64,000 nt of DNA from Trileptium ribeirensis (taxonomy: Eukaryota > Nematoda > Enoplea > Enoplida > Thoracostomopsidae). This document shows positions 1 through 13,300 of this stretch, piece after piece (position 1 is the stretch's first letter; each line of letters opens with the position of its first letter). The translations under genes and the position numbers were made by a program. The stretch is taken from positions 97,093 through 161,092 of the forward strand of contig JASANE010004949.1 in the NCBI GenBank assembly GCA_030248225.1, given 5' to 3'. The notes below the pieces were generated by a model. It ran no database searches. It saw only the letters and a program-made list of their open reading frames with translations, and was not told where the DNA came from.

Positions 1-81
1 TTCTATGATAAATATATTTTGTTCGATTTCTGTTCGATGTTCGTTCTTTCGAAACGCGGCACTCATTTCTTGCAAGTACTG
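1..81. mobile_element. right end of a Tc1/mariner-type MITE
   Basis: Ends CAAGTACTG followed by TA, like the ends at 1045, 20073 and 32800. The stretch TTCTGTTCGATGTTCG resembles the right part of the copy at 32602-32800. The left part lies outside the window. Confidence 0.45.
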
Positions 82-483
82 TATATACAGCCTCAAATTT
101 TTAGAACCCCATTATGACGTTCCATCAATATATTATTATTTTTCACGCAAGGTGAAGCTAGCTATGTAGCGCATCTGCAAAAAAATACAGAGATTACTCA
201 GTTTTTCATTTATATGCAGCCTCTGAGTGCCTCCATATTATTCTCACAGCTTAATTTTGGCTTCCTATAAGCAAATTTTGGTTCTTCTAGGCCTGGCCTC
301 CCAAGGCATTTTGAGGTGATGTCAATAGTTTTAAGTAGAAATAATGACTAAGCTAAATGATTATTATACTGTTTTATTTCGATTATTATTCATGACAAAA
401 ACCCTAGTAAAATGAAGCGAGACTTTCGGAAAACGCTGCAATCAGTATATACATATTATGTAACAAAAACCATGGCATATATA

Positions 484-867
484 CTGGCCTGTCCACAGCC
501 CTCCGAAAAGTGGGGGGGGGGAACTTCGGGGGGCCCATGTTCATTGTCGGGGGAAATTTTAAAGTGGGGGGTTAAATGTTGCTTAAAAATACAAAATATT
601 TCCATATTTTCATGCATTTTTACTACTGTGAACGTACCTTCAAGCTAAAAAACAATATTTTAGCATTATAAATAATGGTAATTAATGTTTAAAAAACAAT
701 TTGCAAACAAAGAACATAAATTTTCAGACATAAAAAATTTTTGGAATTAGTTGAACATGGGGGTTTCGGCCGAGTGGTGAGGGGACGGACATGGGGGAAA
801 ATCTCATGAACGTGGGGGATTTGGAAAGTGGGGGGGGGGGGGTCCGCCCCCACTGTGGACAGGCCAC
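484..867. mobile_element. G-run MITE, copy 1
   Basis: Perfect 14-bp terminal inverted repeats TGGCCTGTCCACAG / CTGTGGACAGGCCA around ~380 bp without coding capacity. Inside the ends are runs of 10 and 13 G on this strand; the centre is A/T-rich. Flanks TATATA and ATACA suggest a short imperfect target duplication. It sits 3 bp from another MITE at 871. Superfamily not assigned. Confidence 0.8.
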
Positions 868-870
868 ATA

Positions 871-1045
871 CAGTACTCGCCAAAAATGACCGTCGCATTT
901 CGAGCGAGCGAGTGGCTCGCTCGAGATTTCGCAACTATTTAAATTAATAGAAAATTCTATTTTTAGAACAAATTTATTTCGATCGAGTCGCGAGCGAGAG
1001 TCGAGCGAGTCGCGAGCGAGCGACAGTCATTTTTGGCGGGTACTG
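871..1045. mobile_element. Tc1/mariner-type foldback MITE, 175 bp
   Basis: TA CAGTACTCGCCAAAAATGAC ... GTCATTTTTGGCGGGTACTG TA: long inverted ends with a TA target duplication. Inner parts are rich in CGAGCGAG and are themselves palindromic around an A/T core. No coding capacity. Related copies or ends occur at 1-81, about 17700-17783, 19927-20073 and 32602-32800. Confidence 0.8.
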
Positions 1046-1282
1046 TATATTATGATGTTAAGGAATGGCAGTACGGTAAATGAAATTATCCTCAGATACT
1101 GTATGGGTTGGGCAGGCAACTCGACAGTTAGCGAGGGAATACTGCTTTCTTCCTGTTTTACATGTAAGCAAATTAATATGATTAAAATGTTACCAAATGT
1201 GAAGCACGTACTGTCTAATGTCTACAGTAAATCAAACACTATTAGTATCGTTTTGATATATCGTGTTTCATAATTTTTTCAG

Positions 1283-1340
1283 ACGGCACTGGAACAACTC
1301 ACAGAATGGCAACACTAACCGGCTCACGTCAAGCAATCGA
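1283..1340 (+). CDS. FUBP/Psi-like: KH protein exon a: end of KH1
   Basis: After a pyrimidine-rich AG acceptor the exon reads GTGTTHRMATLTGSRQAI, the beta3-alphaC part of a KH domain (family form: CMLTGTPESVQ). It begins with two bases of a split codon and ends GA before gtatgt; GA plus C of the next exon gives Asp. The earlier half of KH1, with its GXXG loop, is not found between 1 and 1282. Confidence 0.85.
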
Positions 1341-4300
1341 GTATGTCTTTACACGATTTATAATTACGCATCATAATATTTCAGATATATATTGCTGGTT
1401 TGTTTTGTTTTAATAGGTGATCAAAAACTGTCTTGCTTCGATTTTCCAGTTTAACACTTATGTATTAAACCGTGAGAATACTAAGCCCGGTGTTGGAAAC
1501 GTCAAAGATCCACTCATTTGTCTGTTTGTGGTTTGAATAAGCAGATAGATTTTTGTACTGGTACAGTTAGTCAATCATGCTATCGTTGACCTAACAAGCG
1601 TTAATTTTTGAGGTTTTCCGGATTAAATTTTGGCTTTCTGGCGTAAATTAACACGACACGGGTCCTGTTTCAGATTATATCTTTTAGTTTTTGAGTAAAT
1701 AAATTTTTTCTTTCCAATGCCCCTTTCGAGCACGATTAATTTTTGACACCGCTGTCCTCGATTGTTCTCGCATATAGAACCAATACCTAATTTTTTGCTT
1801 ATATTGTACTTTTAGCAAGGCCAAAGAACTTATGAACAATATTATAAGCAAAGGTAACCCAACTCCTGTAAACACAGGGTCCATGTCTGGACCTGCCGGG
1901 ATACCAGCCGGAATGGTCGGTGCAAACCAGCGCGTGGAAGAAATGCTGCTGCCAGGAATGAAAGTCGGTCTTGTTATTGGAAAAGGTGGTGAAAATTTGA
2001 AAAAGATACAGGTTCGTCTGATGTTCCATATAGTAATTGTAGTATCAATGATAGTTGGCACGCGAATTACCATGTATTTTGACTTCCAGTTTGTTTCCGA
2101 CAATATTATTTTCTTCTTCAAAAGTGTAGAAAAGGTGGTGACCCGTAATTGGGCTTTTTCGCGCATTAAGTAGTGGTAGCGGTATAAAAACATGTCGAAA
2201 AACGTATAATTTGCACAGAATGTTTTGAAAATACAATTCTGGGGTGGGAGTTATGAGTTACAATTTTTTCTGGGTGTAATACCGAAACCGACCCCTCAAT
2301 TTTCATGTAGCAAACACTCTGTTTCTGTTTCGCAAATATAACTCATCTAACTTACTTTTAACCATGTTATTAACCTGCTTCATGTTATAAAAAAGTGGTA
2401 GCCTACGACATGAACGTTTATCAAATGGCCCATTATAGTAGTTGTTTCTTTTTGCGTTCCATTTATAGGTTTTCTCACATTTTGTTTATTGAATTTTGCG
2501 TGTAGTGAAAAACGAACAAAGCGGCAAATTCTTACTAGCCTCATACAAGTGAAATTTAATTATGTTTTATTCAGTTTTTAGGGTGACACGCATAACTCAT
2601 ATTTGGCTGGGCTGATGTGAAAGCGTGGTATCTAATGTGAAAACTTGAAATTTTTGATCTGCTTAATTGGATACAAAAAATAGTGTTGTTTGTTGTATTC
2701 ACCAGGGGCGTAAATCTTTCCTAAAACTTAACAATCGATCTACTCCAGAAATAACCGGTGTAAATATCTGGGTCCAATTGGGCTCATTTTGTAGAGGAAA
2801 TAAGTCTCTATAAGACTAAGTATAATATGTTTTATTTTTTAAATGTGAGAATTAGACCAAAGGGTGTTTTCGTGAAACCCACATTACACTAAAACGGCAA
2901 TGTGTCCACAAACGCATGTAATTGATACAAATATTATGTCCGATTTGGGCTCATTTTGTAGGTAAAATAAGCCTCTATAAGACTAAGTATAATATGTTTT
3001 GTTTTTATATGTGAGAATTAGATCAAAGGGTGTTTTGTGAGACCCACATTACACTAAAACGGCAATGTGTCCACAAACGCATGTGTTTGATACAAATATC
3101 ATGTCCGATTTGGACTCATTTTGTAGACAAAATAAGCCTCTATAACACTAAGTATAATATATGTTTTGTGTTAGATCAATGGGTGTTTTGTGAGACCCAC
3201 ATTACACTAAAACGCCAATATGTCCACAAACGCATGTAATTGATTCAAATATCATGTCCGATTTGGGCTCATTTTGTAGACAAAATAAGCCTCTATAAGA
3301 CTAAGTATAATATATTTTGTTTTTTAAATGTGAGAATTAGATCAAAGGGCGTTTTTGTGAGACCAATATTACACTAAAACGGCAATATGTCCACAAACGC
3401 ATGTAATTGATACAAATATCATGTCCGATTTGGGCTCATTTTGTAGACAAAATAAGCCTCTATAAGACTAAGTATAATATGTTTTGTTTTTTAAATGTAA
3501 GAATTAGATCAAAGGGTGTTTTGTGAGACCCACATTACACTAAAACGGCAATGTGTCCACAAACGCATGTGTTTGATACAAATATCATGTCCGATTTGGG
3601 CTCATTTTGTAGACAAAATAAGCCTCTATAAGACTAAGTATAATATGTTTTGTTTTTTAAATGTAAGAATTAGATCAAAGGGTGTTTTTGTGAGACCCAA
3701 ATTACACTAACACGGTAATAATGTCCACAAACGTATGTAATTGATAGAAATGTCATGTTCAGTTTTCTGGACACCGCTATTTTCGTAAGCAGGACACTGG
3801 TTATATGCTATGATTTTGATGATTAACCTTCCTTTATTGTATAGTGAACTAATTTCATTGCTAGGAAGAACTCGGTGTTCGAATGGTTGTAATTCAAGAT
3901 TCGAACAACGCTACTATACACGACAAACCCTTGCGTATTATTGGACCTCCAGATAAGGTTGAGGTAAACGAAAATTTTTATGGGAATACAATGTTATGTT
4001 AAGCGTAAAGCATTTAAATATTTCATATATTGTTGGTGATTGAGCGACGACGGTTAGACTAAAATTGAGGATATTGCATCATATTGTTGATACTGATGCG
4101 CAAAGTAGACGACGCTTGCAGCGTGCTCTGTGCAGATTGCCGTAGGAGAAACTGATTTTGGGGACGGCGCCTGGGGCGACGGGTCATATTTTATTTTGAA
4201 TAATAACATGTATTTTGTCTGATTGCTGCCTTTCATTTCATACTATATATGCGAGATGTGCTGTTTTTTTATTGTGGAATATGTTGTAAATAAGCTGAAA

Positions 4301-7300
4301 ACAATATAATAGTTCCACCGCGCAACGGAAATGATTTTTGGGTTTATGCTATCTAGTTTATGTATGTTATGATTCCGATACTCTTCCAACAACCGGGAGC
4401 AGCTCTGCTTATGAGCCCTCCGGCCTTTTTAAGCCTCTGAGACTAAAGTGGTCAGACAACCACGGGTCAGGTCTGACGCCAAGTGTATGGGGTAGACTGT
4501 AACTAACGGTCAAGCCTATGACTTATAAATATCGAAGTTTTTAGCAAAAATGTGTGGAATTTAGCAAAATTTGAAAGAATGTGATGAAACAAAATTTGTC
4601 GCGGTCAAAAATGAAAATTTTAGGGGTCGTGGGGTGATTCTTAGGAGTCAGGCGAGCTCTATGAGGCATCAGCCTTCTTCCTCCATAAAGAGCCCAACAG
4701 TAGAGAACATCCTTGTCGGGTCACTGATGCTAGCAGAGTATATTCTGTCTTTAAAATGCCATCAATTTTGTTTGGGAGTCAGGCGAGCTCTATGAGGAAT
4801 CAGCCCTCCCCCACGAAAAACACCCCAGCAGGGGAGAAAACCCTTAAAGCGGAGCCAGAGTTCTTCTCTCTTTTAAAATGCCTCAATTTTGTTTCGGAGC
4901 GGCCCTCTCTGAGGAAGCCCTCTGCCCCCATAAAGAGCCCAACAGTAGAGAACATCCTTATGGGGTCACTGATGCTAGCAGAGTATATTTTTTTAAATGC
5001 CATCAATTTTATTTCCGGGTACAAATTTTAATTTATACATCAATATGGGTTGAAGACGGTCCTGATTAGTGATGCAACGGGGCAACTTTTTCGAAAATCA
5101 CTATTCAAAAATGTATTTTCAACTAACGAAAATAAACTGTTTGGTCCAACAGTGTACCAAATTTGTTGAAACATATTTTTGTAAGCAGTTTTAGCTTAAA
5201 TCATGTTTAAAAAATGTTACAGGTTAAGGAATTACACAGCAAATCTGATTCCAAACTTAAGGGAAAAATTTGCGAATTTACAGTTATGGTCAGAGAAATT
5301 AATTTCAACGATTTGGATCTGTCCGCACCTGCAAATTTTAAAGTCGGCCCGCTCCAAACCGTCCCTCGGACATCACTTTTTTAATCCGTATTAGCCGCAT
5401 AAAAAACCAGTATCTGTCAAAATCTAAGGCAAAATTGAAGAGTCAACAGCGGTCGGAAAAACCTAGGGGTCATCGATGTATAAGATTAATGGCTAAAGTT
5501 AAGCGAAGTGGTGTAAGCTATATGCAGGCTGTGTCGTCCTCGATATACTGAGCCGTAGTCTATGTTAAGGCCCTTACATTAAGCATAATACTAAGCCTAC
5601 AACAGTCGGGGCTCCTGCCCCCGAAACCCCCTTCGGACTAAAGAGTTCATTTTAAGCATATAACGCTACGCTCCTCAGCTTCACTTGGACCATTTTAAAC
5701 CTCGGAAGACAGAAGCCCGAACTTAAGATGTCGTGGTTAGTAATGAAGCGCCAGAAGTATTAAAAACTGAACTGGTATACATCTTCCGGGAAAGGAGCTG
5801 ATGACGAAACATTGTATCATTACTAAGCGAGCTTGTGGAAAAACCATCAAACGGATTAGATTCCAGTGGGAAAATATCTTGACTAGTGCCAAAATAGATA
5901 ATTTAGTGTAAAATATACGAAGCGACAGAATGCAATATCACCCCTAGAGTATCAAGTGTTTTACTTAAATGATTTAATAAAAATTTATCTAAACAGATAA
6001 CGCATTTGCTGTCATTTAGTACAGAAGTTCAAGAATTTGTACAACGTACAACGCATTACTGCATGATATGGACTGTCGGTTTTATCCCAATTTGTAGTAT
6101 AAGTCTGCCGGCAGTAAACTCAGCTCTGGTTTAACTAATTTATTAAACATGTAAAATATGTAGTTAATGTAATGTTCTAATTTCAGGAACATTATAATTT
6201 AAAATTTAGATAAAACTACTAAAAATTTAAACTGTTACACTGAAAGAGACTTCGGTTCAACACAGTTATGGATCACAAATGCATTGGTACAGAGAACATA
6301 ACTATGAAATATTTTCCATGTAATTTTGATGTGTTTTGGAGTTCTAGATGCACCAATCATATGAAGTTGTCGCGGAAAAGATTTAGAGTAACCAAGCTGA
6401 TTTTCCATTCAGCTAATGCATGGGTAAACGCAGTGCTACCGTACATCCCTATTGCTTGATATGACTGCTGCTGTAATTTGACATTATAGGACTAGCTCAA
6501 AAATTATGTTCTGTGGTGTTGAATTTAGGTGAATATCAATTAGTGTTTTGTTTTCACTAAGATAATGGCTCGTGTTTTTGGAATGGATTAGGTGAAAGGC
6601 GCCGGAGCGATCGCTATTTGGCCTGCTGTGACCCCTTTTGTATAGAAACTCCGATCCAGGGATATGGAGCGACAACTAAAAACGCAGCGCTGACAGTGGA
6701 TATCCGAGAATAATTACGAATTAAATATCAGTGAATATGCTGTGTTGGTGGGCAAAAACTGTTTAGAATTTAATTTTAAGCTGTTTTTGTAGCTTATAAA
6801 CCCGTTTTGAATGCACTAAATTTATTCGCCTATGATTTCTAGTTGTCATCTCTGAACCACAACTGCCACTGAAGTGGTGACCTCTTTTTGAGATGTCGCA
6901 CCGGAACGCTATCGATCGCTGTGGATTGAGTACTATCGACTACGTTGGTATTTCGAATTACGGTTGGGTAGACGTAGTTAATTGTTTTCAGACTGCGCGA
7001 CAGAAAGTAATGGAAGTGTTATCAGCAAAAGATAAAATGGGAGCAAATCCTGCTGGCATTATGACGGATCAAAAAAGCATGGCTGAGGTAAATAAACCAT
7101 GGTTATTATTGTAATCTGGGCACATCAAATTGGTAATTTGGTCTAATATATCCGCCGGCTTTCTATCAAAACATTGCAATGTTTTATTCGAACTGTTTAC
7201 GACGTTTACCATGCAACATTCGAATCTATGTTTACGAGCGAGTGAATACCAAGTGGATTTAAATATTTCGAAACTAATTTTCGATTCAATTTTATTTAAT

Positions 7301-10300
7301 CAAGCGTTTAATTTGTCACATATGTGAAGATGTGTTTACGAAAGTGAAAACGATAATATTTCTTGATGAGCATTTCAAAGATGGTTGGAAGAAGTTAATT
7401 TTATAACACGTGGTATATATATTTATTCTAATTAAGTATAAAGTAGTTGGTATGATCATTATTAGTGTAGTAGTTTAATCAATACCTTTTCTTTTGTATG
7501 TTAACAAAAACTTTTATTATTTTACTGTGTAATGTTTGGGTTTATATTATTTTATGTGCTTGTTTTTTAAATATGCACTTGTATAGTTTACATTTTTAAT
7601 ACACCATACTTGATACATTTTATCACAAAACCCGGGATTTCATACATTTTATATCGCTTCCGTTCGGCGCCGTATTGTGTGATGCTCTGTGGCTTAATCC
7701 TTTTGTCAAGTCAGGTCACGATCGTAAAAGCGATAAACGCGAACAAATCAGGATTTTCCCTTATGTGCGCGTACACGATTTGCGATACAGCAACGCGTAG
7801 GCACTGTTCGCTGTCACTATTTTGTGACTTAGTATCGCATTTCACTGACCGCTTGTAAGTGAAAACGTGAATCCCAATAGCGTTTTTTCTCGTATGCCAT
7901 AATACACAAATCGACTGCGAACATTGCTGCCTGATTCGGAATGCCATTTGATGAACGCGGAGGAACGTGCGAAATAGACAAATGTGCGCGAATGCAAACG
8001 CTATCCGTACATCACAGAGCCCATGAACGCGAAATTTTGGGCGAATCAGTTCGTGATTTTGACAAAAAGAACAACCTTGGTGTTCGCACCTAAAGTGGAC
8101 TCGAGCATAACAGCCCTGATACTAAAACAATAAGCTAAGGTTTACGCGGTTGTGTGTGGGAAGTGTTATTTTTGAACTATTATAAAGCTTATGTGTATTA
8201 TTGTGTTTTCAGGTTATCGTACCACGAATCGCAGTCGGTGTAATAATTGGGAAAGGCGGCGAAATGATTCGCAAAATACAACAGGACTCAGACGCTCGTG
8301 TACAGTTTAAATTGGGCGGTATGTGTGAACATATAGTACTAATAGCTTGTTTTGTGGCCAAGGCGGTGACTTCTGAGTGTTGAATATGTAATTTAGAGAG
8401 ATGTGCACAGCTATATTGAGCATCAAATTACAAAGTGAACCATGAATTGATATATAAAATGGGACCGAAACACCTATGTAGATCGAGCGGTTGCGGAGAT
8501 TTTACCATTTTCGCTTATTTTGGGTCTCATGCACCCATTGAAAAACCATTTCTGACACAACTGTACAGTTTAAATAAAGACAATAGCAGCACACATTTAC
8601 AACTAAATAAACGATGAATTTCTGTACAAAAAGAGACCAAAGCACCTATATAGATCGAGCGGTTGAAGAGATGTTTCACTTTCGCATGTTTTAGGTCCCA
8701 TAACTCATTGAAAAAACTGTTTGACCCAGTCCTGTAGCAAAATAATGACAGTAGCAGTACACCATTTTCATATACATAGAGGATGAATTGCTCTATAAAA
8801 TGAGACCAAAAATAGCTATATAGCTCGAGTGGTTATGGAGATATTACCATTTTGTATATTTTGGGTCTCGTAGGCCTATTTTAGAACCCATTTTGACCCA
8901 AAATCATACACTCTAAATTAACCGCGTAGCTAAGAATTATAAACATTTTTATCGATGCTTATTTGCTCTGCAAAATGATATCTGGACCGGTTGTGGAGTT
9001 ATATTAAGTAATGTGATTTTATGAATCCCTTTGGGACCCGACCCGATCCCGTGTGATCCGCTATTTCGAGGGAAGATGTCGGAGGCGTCACATAAAAGCA
9101 TAAATAGGGTCTCAAAGGTTTCAAATAAGCTATCGCACGAATCCACCCAGCTAAAGTTGAGTTGTGCGTGTTACCCTAACAACCCAATAATTTATATATA
9201 TTGTTGAATTTTACCACTATTCTGACTAGTCAGAATTCATCGTTTCGCTCGTTTCAGTCACTCACTCAGAAATCAATAAAAAGTTTAGTAAAGAAACTGT
9301 GTTTTGTGCATATTTGAATTAGCGAGCGAGTGGAACGAGAATTTTCAATTTTGGCTCTGGAGGGGGGGTTGAGGAGGTCCTGTCTGTGTGTGTCTGTCGC
9401 ACGTGGATCTCGATAACGGTTGGGCGGATTTTGATGCAAGATAGCTCATTCGAAGTGCAATGGTTGATTTAGATGTAGCGACGGAGCCCGATTTTTGAAT
9501 TTTTTTCCCGTGGGGAAAAGTTATGCTAAAGAAGTAAGCGAAAAGTCATTTTGGCCCATTTTTCGGGTGCTCCCTCCAGTTTTTGCGACGTTTCTCAATA
9601 AGTAAACGAGGTATCCGCAAACTAATAGGCCTATTCCATATAGCTTTACCAGGACTTCGCAATGATATAATACTGTGATTCTAGCAACTCGTTCTCGCTA
9701 TAAAGCACATGACATGACAGCAGGCGATAAAAGGGTGAATTTAGGTAGTAAGCGAAAAAAGGTTGGCATTTTATGGAACCCGTTCCGCCCGCTCCTACAT
9801 TCAAAAAGGTTTTATGAGTCTTGTGAACTTAATATAACTGGCCTGTCCACAGCCCTCCGAAAAGTGGGGGGGGAACTTCGGGGGGCCCCCATGTTCATTC
9901 TCGGGGGAAATTTAAAGTGGGGGGATAAATTTTGCTTAAAAATACAAAATATTTCCATATTTTCATGCATTTTTACTACTGTGAACGTACTTTAAAGCTA
10001 AAAAACAATATTTTAGCATTATAAATAGTGGTAATTAATGTTTAAAAAACAATTTGCAAACAAAGAACATAAATTTTCAGACATTAAAAATTTTTGGAAT
10101 TAGTTGAACAAGGGGGGTTTCGGCCGAGTGGGGGGGACGGACATGGCGGAAAATCTCACGAACATGGGGGATTTGGAAAGGGGGGCCCACTGTGGACAGG
10201 CCAGTATAAAATTAATTAAATTCGGTGTGAGTGAGTGAAACGAGCGAAGCGAAGAATTCTTATTAGCTGGGAGTGTGAAATTTGGCAGCGTCTGTTTGTG

Positions 10301-13300
10301 GTTTTTTTCGTGTGACATGCATAACTCAACATCCGATAGGCAGATCATATCGTGCGATACCTCATTCGAAAGCTTGAAATCACCGTTTAGTTAGACGCAA
10401 GAACTGATTACAACACCTTCCCCCTCAAAAGACGGTACGAAAGGGCCCAGGTAGGGTCCTACGGATCACATCAAAATACGTTATGAGTCATATCACCAGC
10501 TGCGATGTGGCCGGATTTGATTGGGCTCATTTGTTCAGAAGGTAAGCTCTATATAGCTATATACACTGCGTTGCTATTGAACTCACCTGTCGAGTATGGT
10601 AGCGTTCAGATGGGTTTTAGATGGACCCTTGGTACTCCGAAAACACCATATTGGTCATATCTCTTCAACCACTGGAGCGATTTGACTAAGATTGGGCTCA
10701 TATTGTTCAGAAAGCAAAGCTCTACATAGCTATATACGATGTGTTGCTATTGGACAAAGACGGTTTATACGCGGGCCTTTGGGACCCCGAAACCACCAAA
10801 TTAGATATATCTTCTCAACCAGTGGAGCGATTCGGTTAAGATTGGGCTCATTTTGTTCAGAGAGCAAGGCTCTATCAGATGGGTTGTAAAGCTATATATT
10901 GCTACATATGGTGCTCTACTATTTCAGTTTTGTTTTGGGTTTTCGACTTTAATGAAATGTAAGTACTTTCTTAAGTTTTATATACACGCAGAATCCACTT
11001 TTTTGGCCATGAGACAACTCCCTTGTATGGTGATATAGTTAGTATATTTATAAATTTAATATTAAGATATAGTTTATTAATATATTTATTAGGTATATTA
11101 TGTCACTAAATTAATATTAAATTAGTATAGTTAGTTTATAAACATTATAATTACAACCCAGTATTAAAATATAGGTTATTTATGTATGTCAACAATTTCT
11201 TTTGGTTTAGGACCGCCATCAGTTTACTATAGCAGTCGTAATTTTAAATTTAATTGGATGAATTAAGCACCGATCGAAACCCCTGTGACTTAATTAAACG
11301 GTTTCCGATTGGCCGGAAACTGCAATTAGAAATCGACATTCGAGGTTGGTTGTCCCGACTAAAATATGCGATTCAATTGAACTTCGGCAGCGTGGAGTTC
11401 GTATGATTTTACTGTCCAGCTCCGATACTTATTTTACATGACAAATCTATGCTGGATTTTTCGTGGCGCTTGCTTCGTGTGGTGTCTCGCTCGCGGACGA
11501 TGATTGCACGCGGAGTATTGGAGTTTGCATGTAAGTGAGGGTGTGGGAGTAGGAAGGCGAAGAAGTCGGAGACAACACTTTTCATGAGTAGGAAAATCCT
11601 TATCCTAGAGTCCTATTTCAATATCCGTCGCCGCTTCACTGTTTGCCGGTTCCGTCCTGTCCTCGGTTGTCTGTCCACCGTGGGACCCTGACCCTGAGTG
11701 ACCTGTTTTAAATTTTCATCCTCGCCGAAGGCATTCTGACTTCCCTTTAATCACGAGTTAGGGAATAAATTAAACGCGACACTAGCGAAAATTAATTATT
11801 AATGTATTAATCCATAACCGAAGATAGAATTGATTTGCTTGGCAACAAAATTATTTAATAATCATTGGACATTCATCGTGTTTCTCTGTTAATCGATGTT
11901 GTATGTACCGATATGTACAAAAACGGGTTTGAAATCGTCACCCCAGTCGACGACCTGCGTTCAGGCTTTACGTCGGAAAGGTTGCAAGCCTTAGCGTGGT
12001 TCGCCAACCATTCATGTGTATGTACGACTGAATTGTGAGAGATTTCCGAAGGGTCACCGTCGTCGACGAAGTTTCAAGGGAATCATATTCCGAATTTCGT
12101 AGGACGAAAGCAATGATCTAACGTTAAACGACTAGGGATTATCGGACCCTAGTCCGGGCTACACTCACTGACTATAAATTAAAATGGAAAGTCGCACTCG
12201 ATCAATTCCAACGATGTTCCTGAATGAATCCTTCAGATAAGACCCGCATAGGGAATTGCGGTATGGTCTCATTGGCCTGCGAGCGTCCCTGGGAACTCGA
12301 ATGTAGTATCACGTAAGGGTCGTGTGCGACCCGGGATCAGCACACATTCCGTGAAGCGCTCCTGCAATTTGTTAAGCTCCGTAGCTTCTTGGGACTTGCC
12401 TAGAGAAATGAGTTTGTTAGGTCCGCCCATTAGGTTACGATAGCAGGGGTCGTACGGACACTGCGTTTGGAAGTGCGTAGTGCAGCAGCGTCACGTCAGT
12501 TATTACAAATGTAAACGTATACGATAACGGAAATAAACAAGTGCAATCAAAATCGATCTAGAATTAGTGTAAGCACGGTTGGTCGAAATTCCTCGACATA
12601 GATGGAAATATAACTAATTGCGCAAAAATTGAACTCGATCGAAATTTTGTGCAATCGAAATCGTTGAAAAATTTCTTGCGAATATGTTATGCTTTTTTCT
12701 AGCTGCGGCTGTATTTTAAAACCATGCTCCTGGAAAATGTTGGCACGCACATCGTAAAAATAAAGTTTACATATAAAGAACATTTCTTGTCCATCTGCTG
12801 TGCGTCATTATATCGCAATGGCAATGGTTGTAGAAGGTAACAGCAAAATTTTAGCCAATTAGGTTTAGAGGCCTCAAAAGTGTCGTGGAGATAATGATTT
12901 CAGACAGATGGGCGGTGTCGCATTATTATATCTTTATCGATTTAGCTGATATGCTGTCGTGGAGAAAGGAAAGTGCACAAAAAACGCAGACGGAAGAAAT
13001 TGTGTAGATCGGCGTACAGCCGAAATTGCGTCACCCGCGTACAGAAATGGTGTCCGTTCGCGTCCACACGAAATTGCGTTCGTGCGCATGCGGACTAAAT
13101 TGCGGTCGTTCACGTCCAGACGAAATGGTATCCGGACGTATCCGCATTGTTCTAGTGACTGTAAATGTTTTTGGCTGATTGACGCACGCAATAAGGTATA
13201 GGTATACAATATCCGACAGTGAAGGGGAGGTGGTGTGGCAGGCCTGGTAGATGTTTGAATTGCTCATAGTTGCTAAAATTTTCAAATTCGGCCTTAAAAG

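Noticed and set aside
1684..2193. 169-codon minus-strand frame
   Set aside because: Antisense shadow of KH exon b and its surroundings; no domain.
3030..3710. Repeated peptides starting MFCETHITLKRQ
   Set aside because: By-product of the 166-bp tandem array; the unit is not a multiple of three, so no repeat protein is encoded.
2755..3760. CRISPR array
   Set aside because: Repeats are contiguous 166-bp units without unique spacers, in a eukaryotic intron.
5796..5812. ctgatgacgaaac, resembling a hammerhead ribozyme core
   Set aside because: No room for stem II between the two conserved parts and no pairing stems I or III visible.
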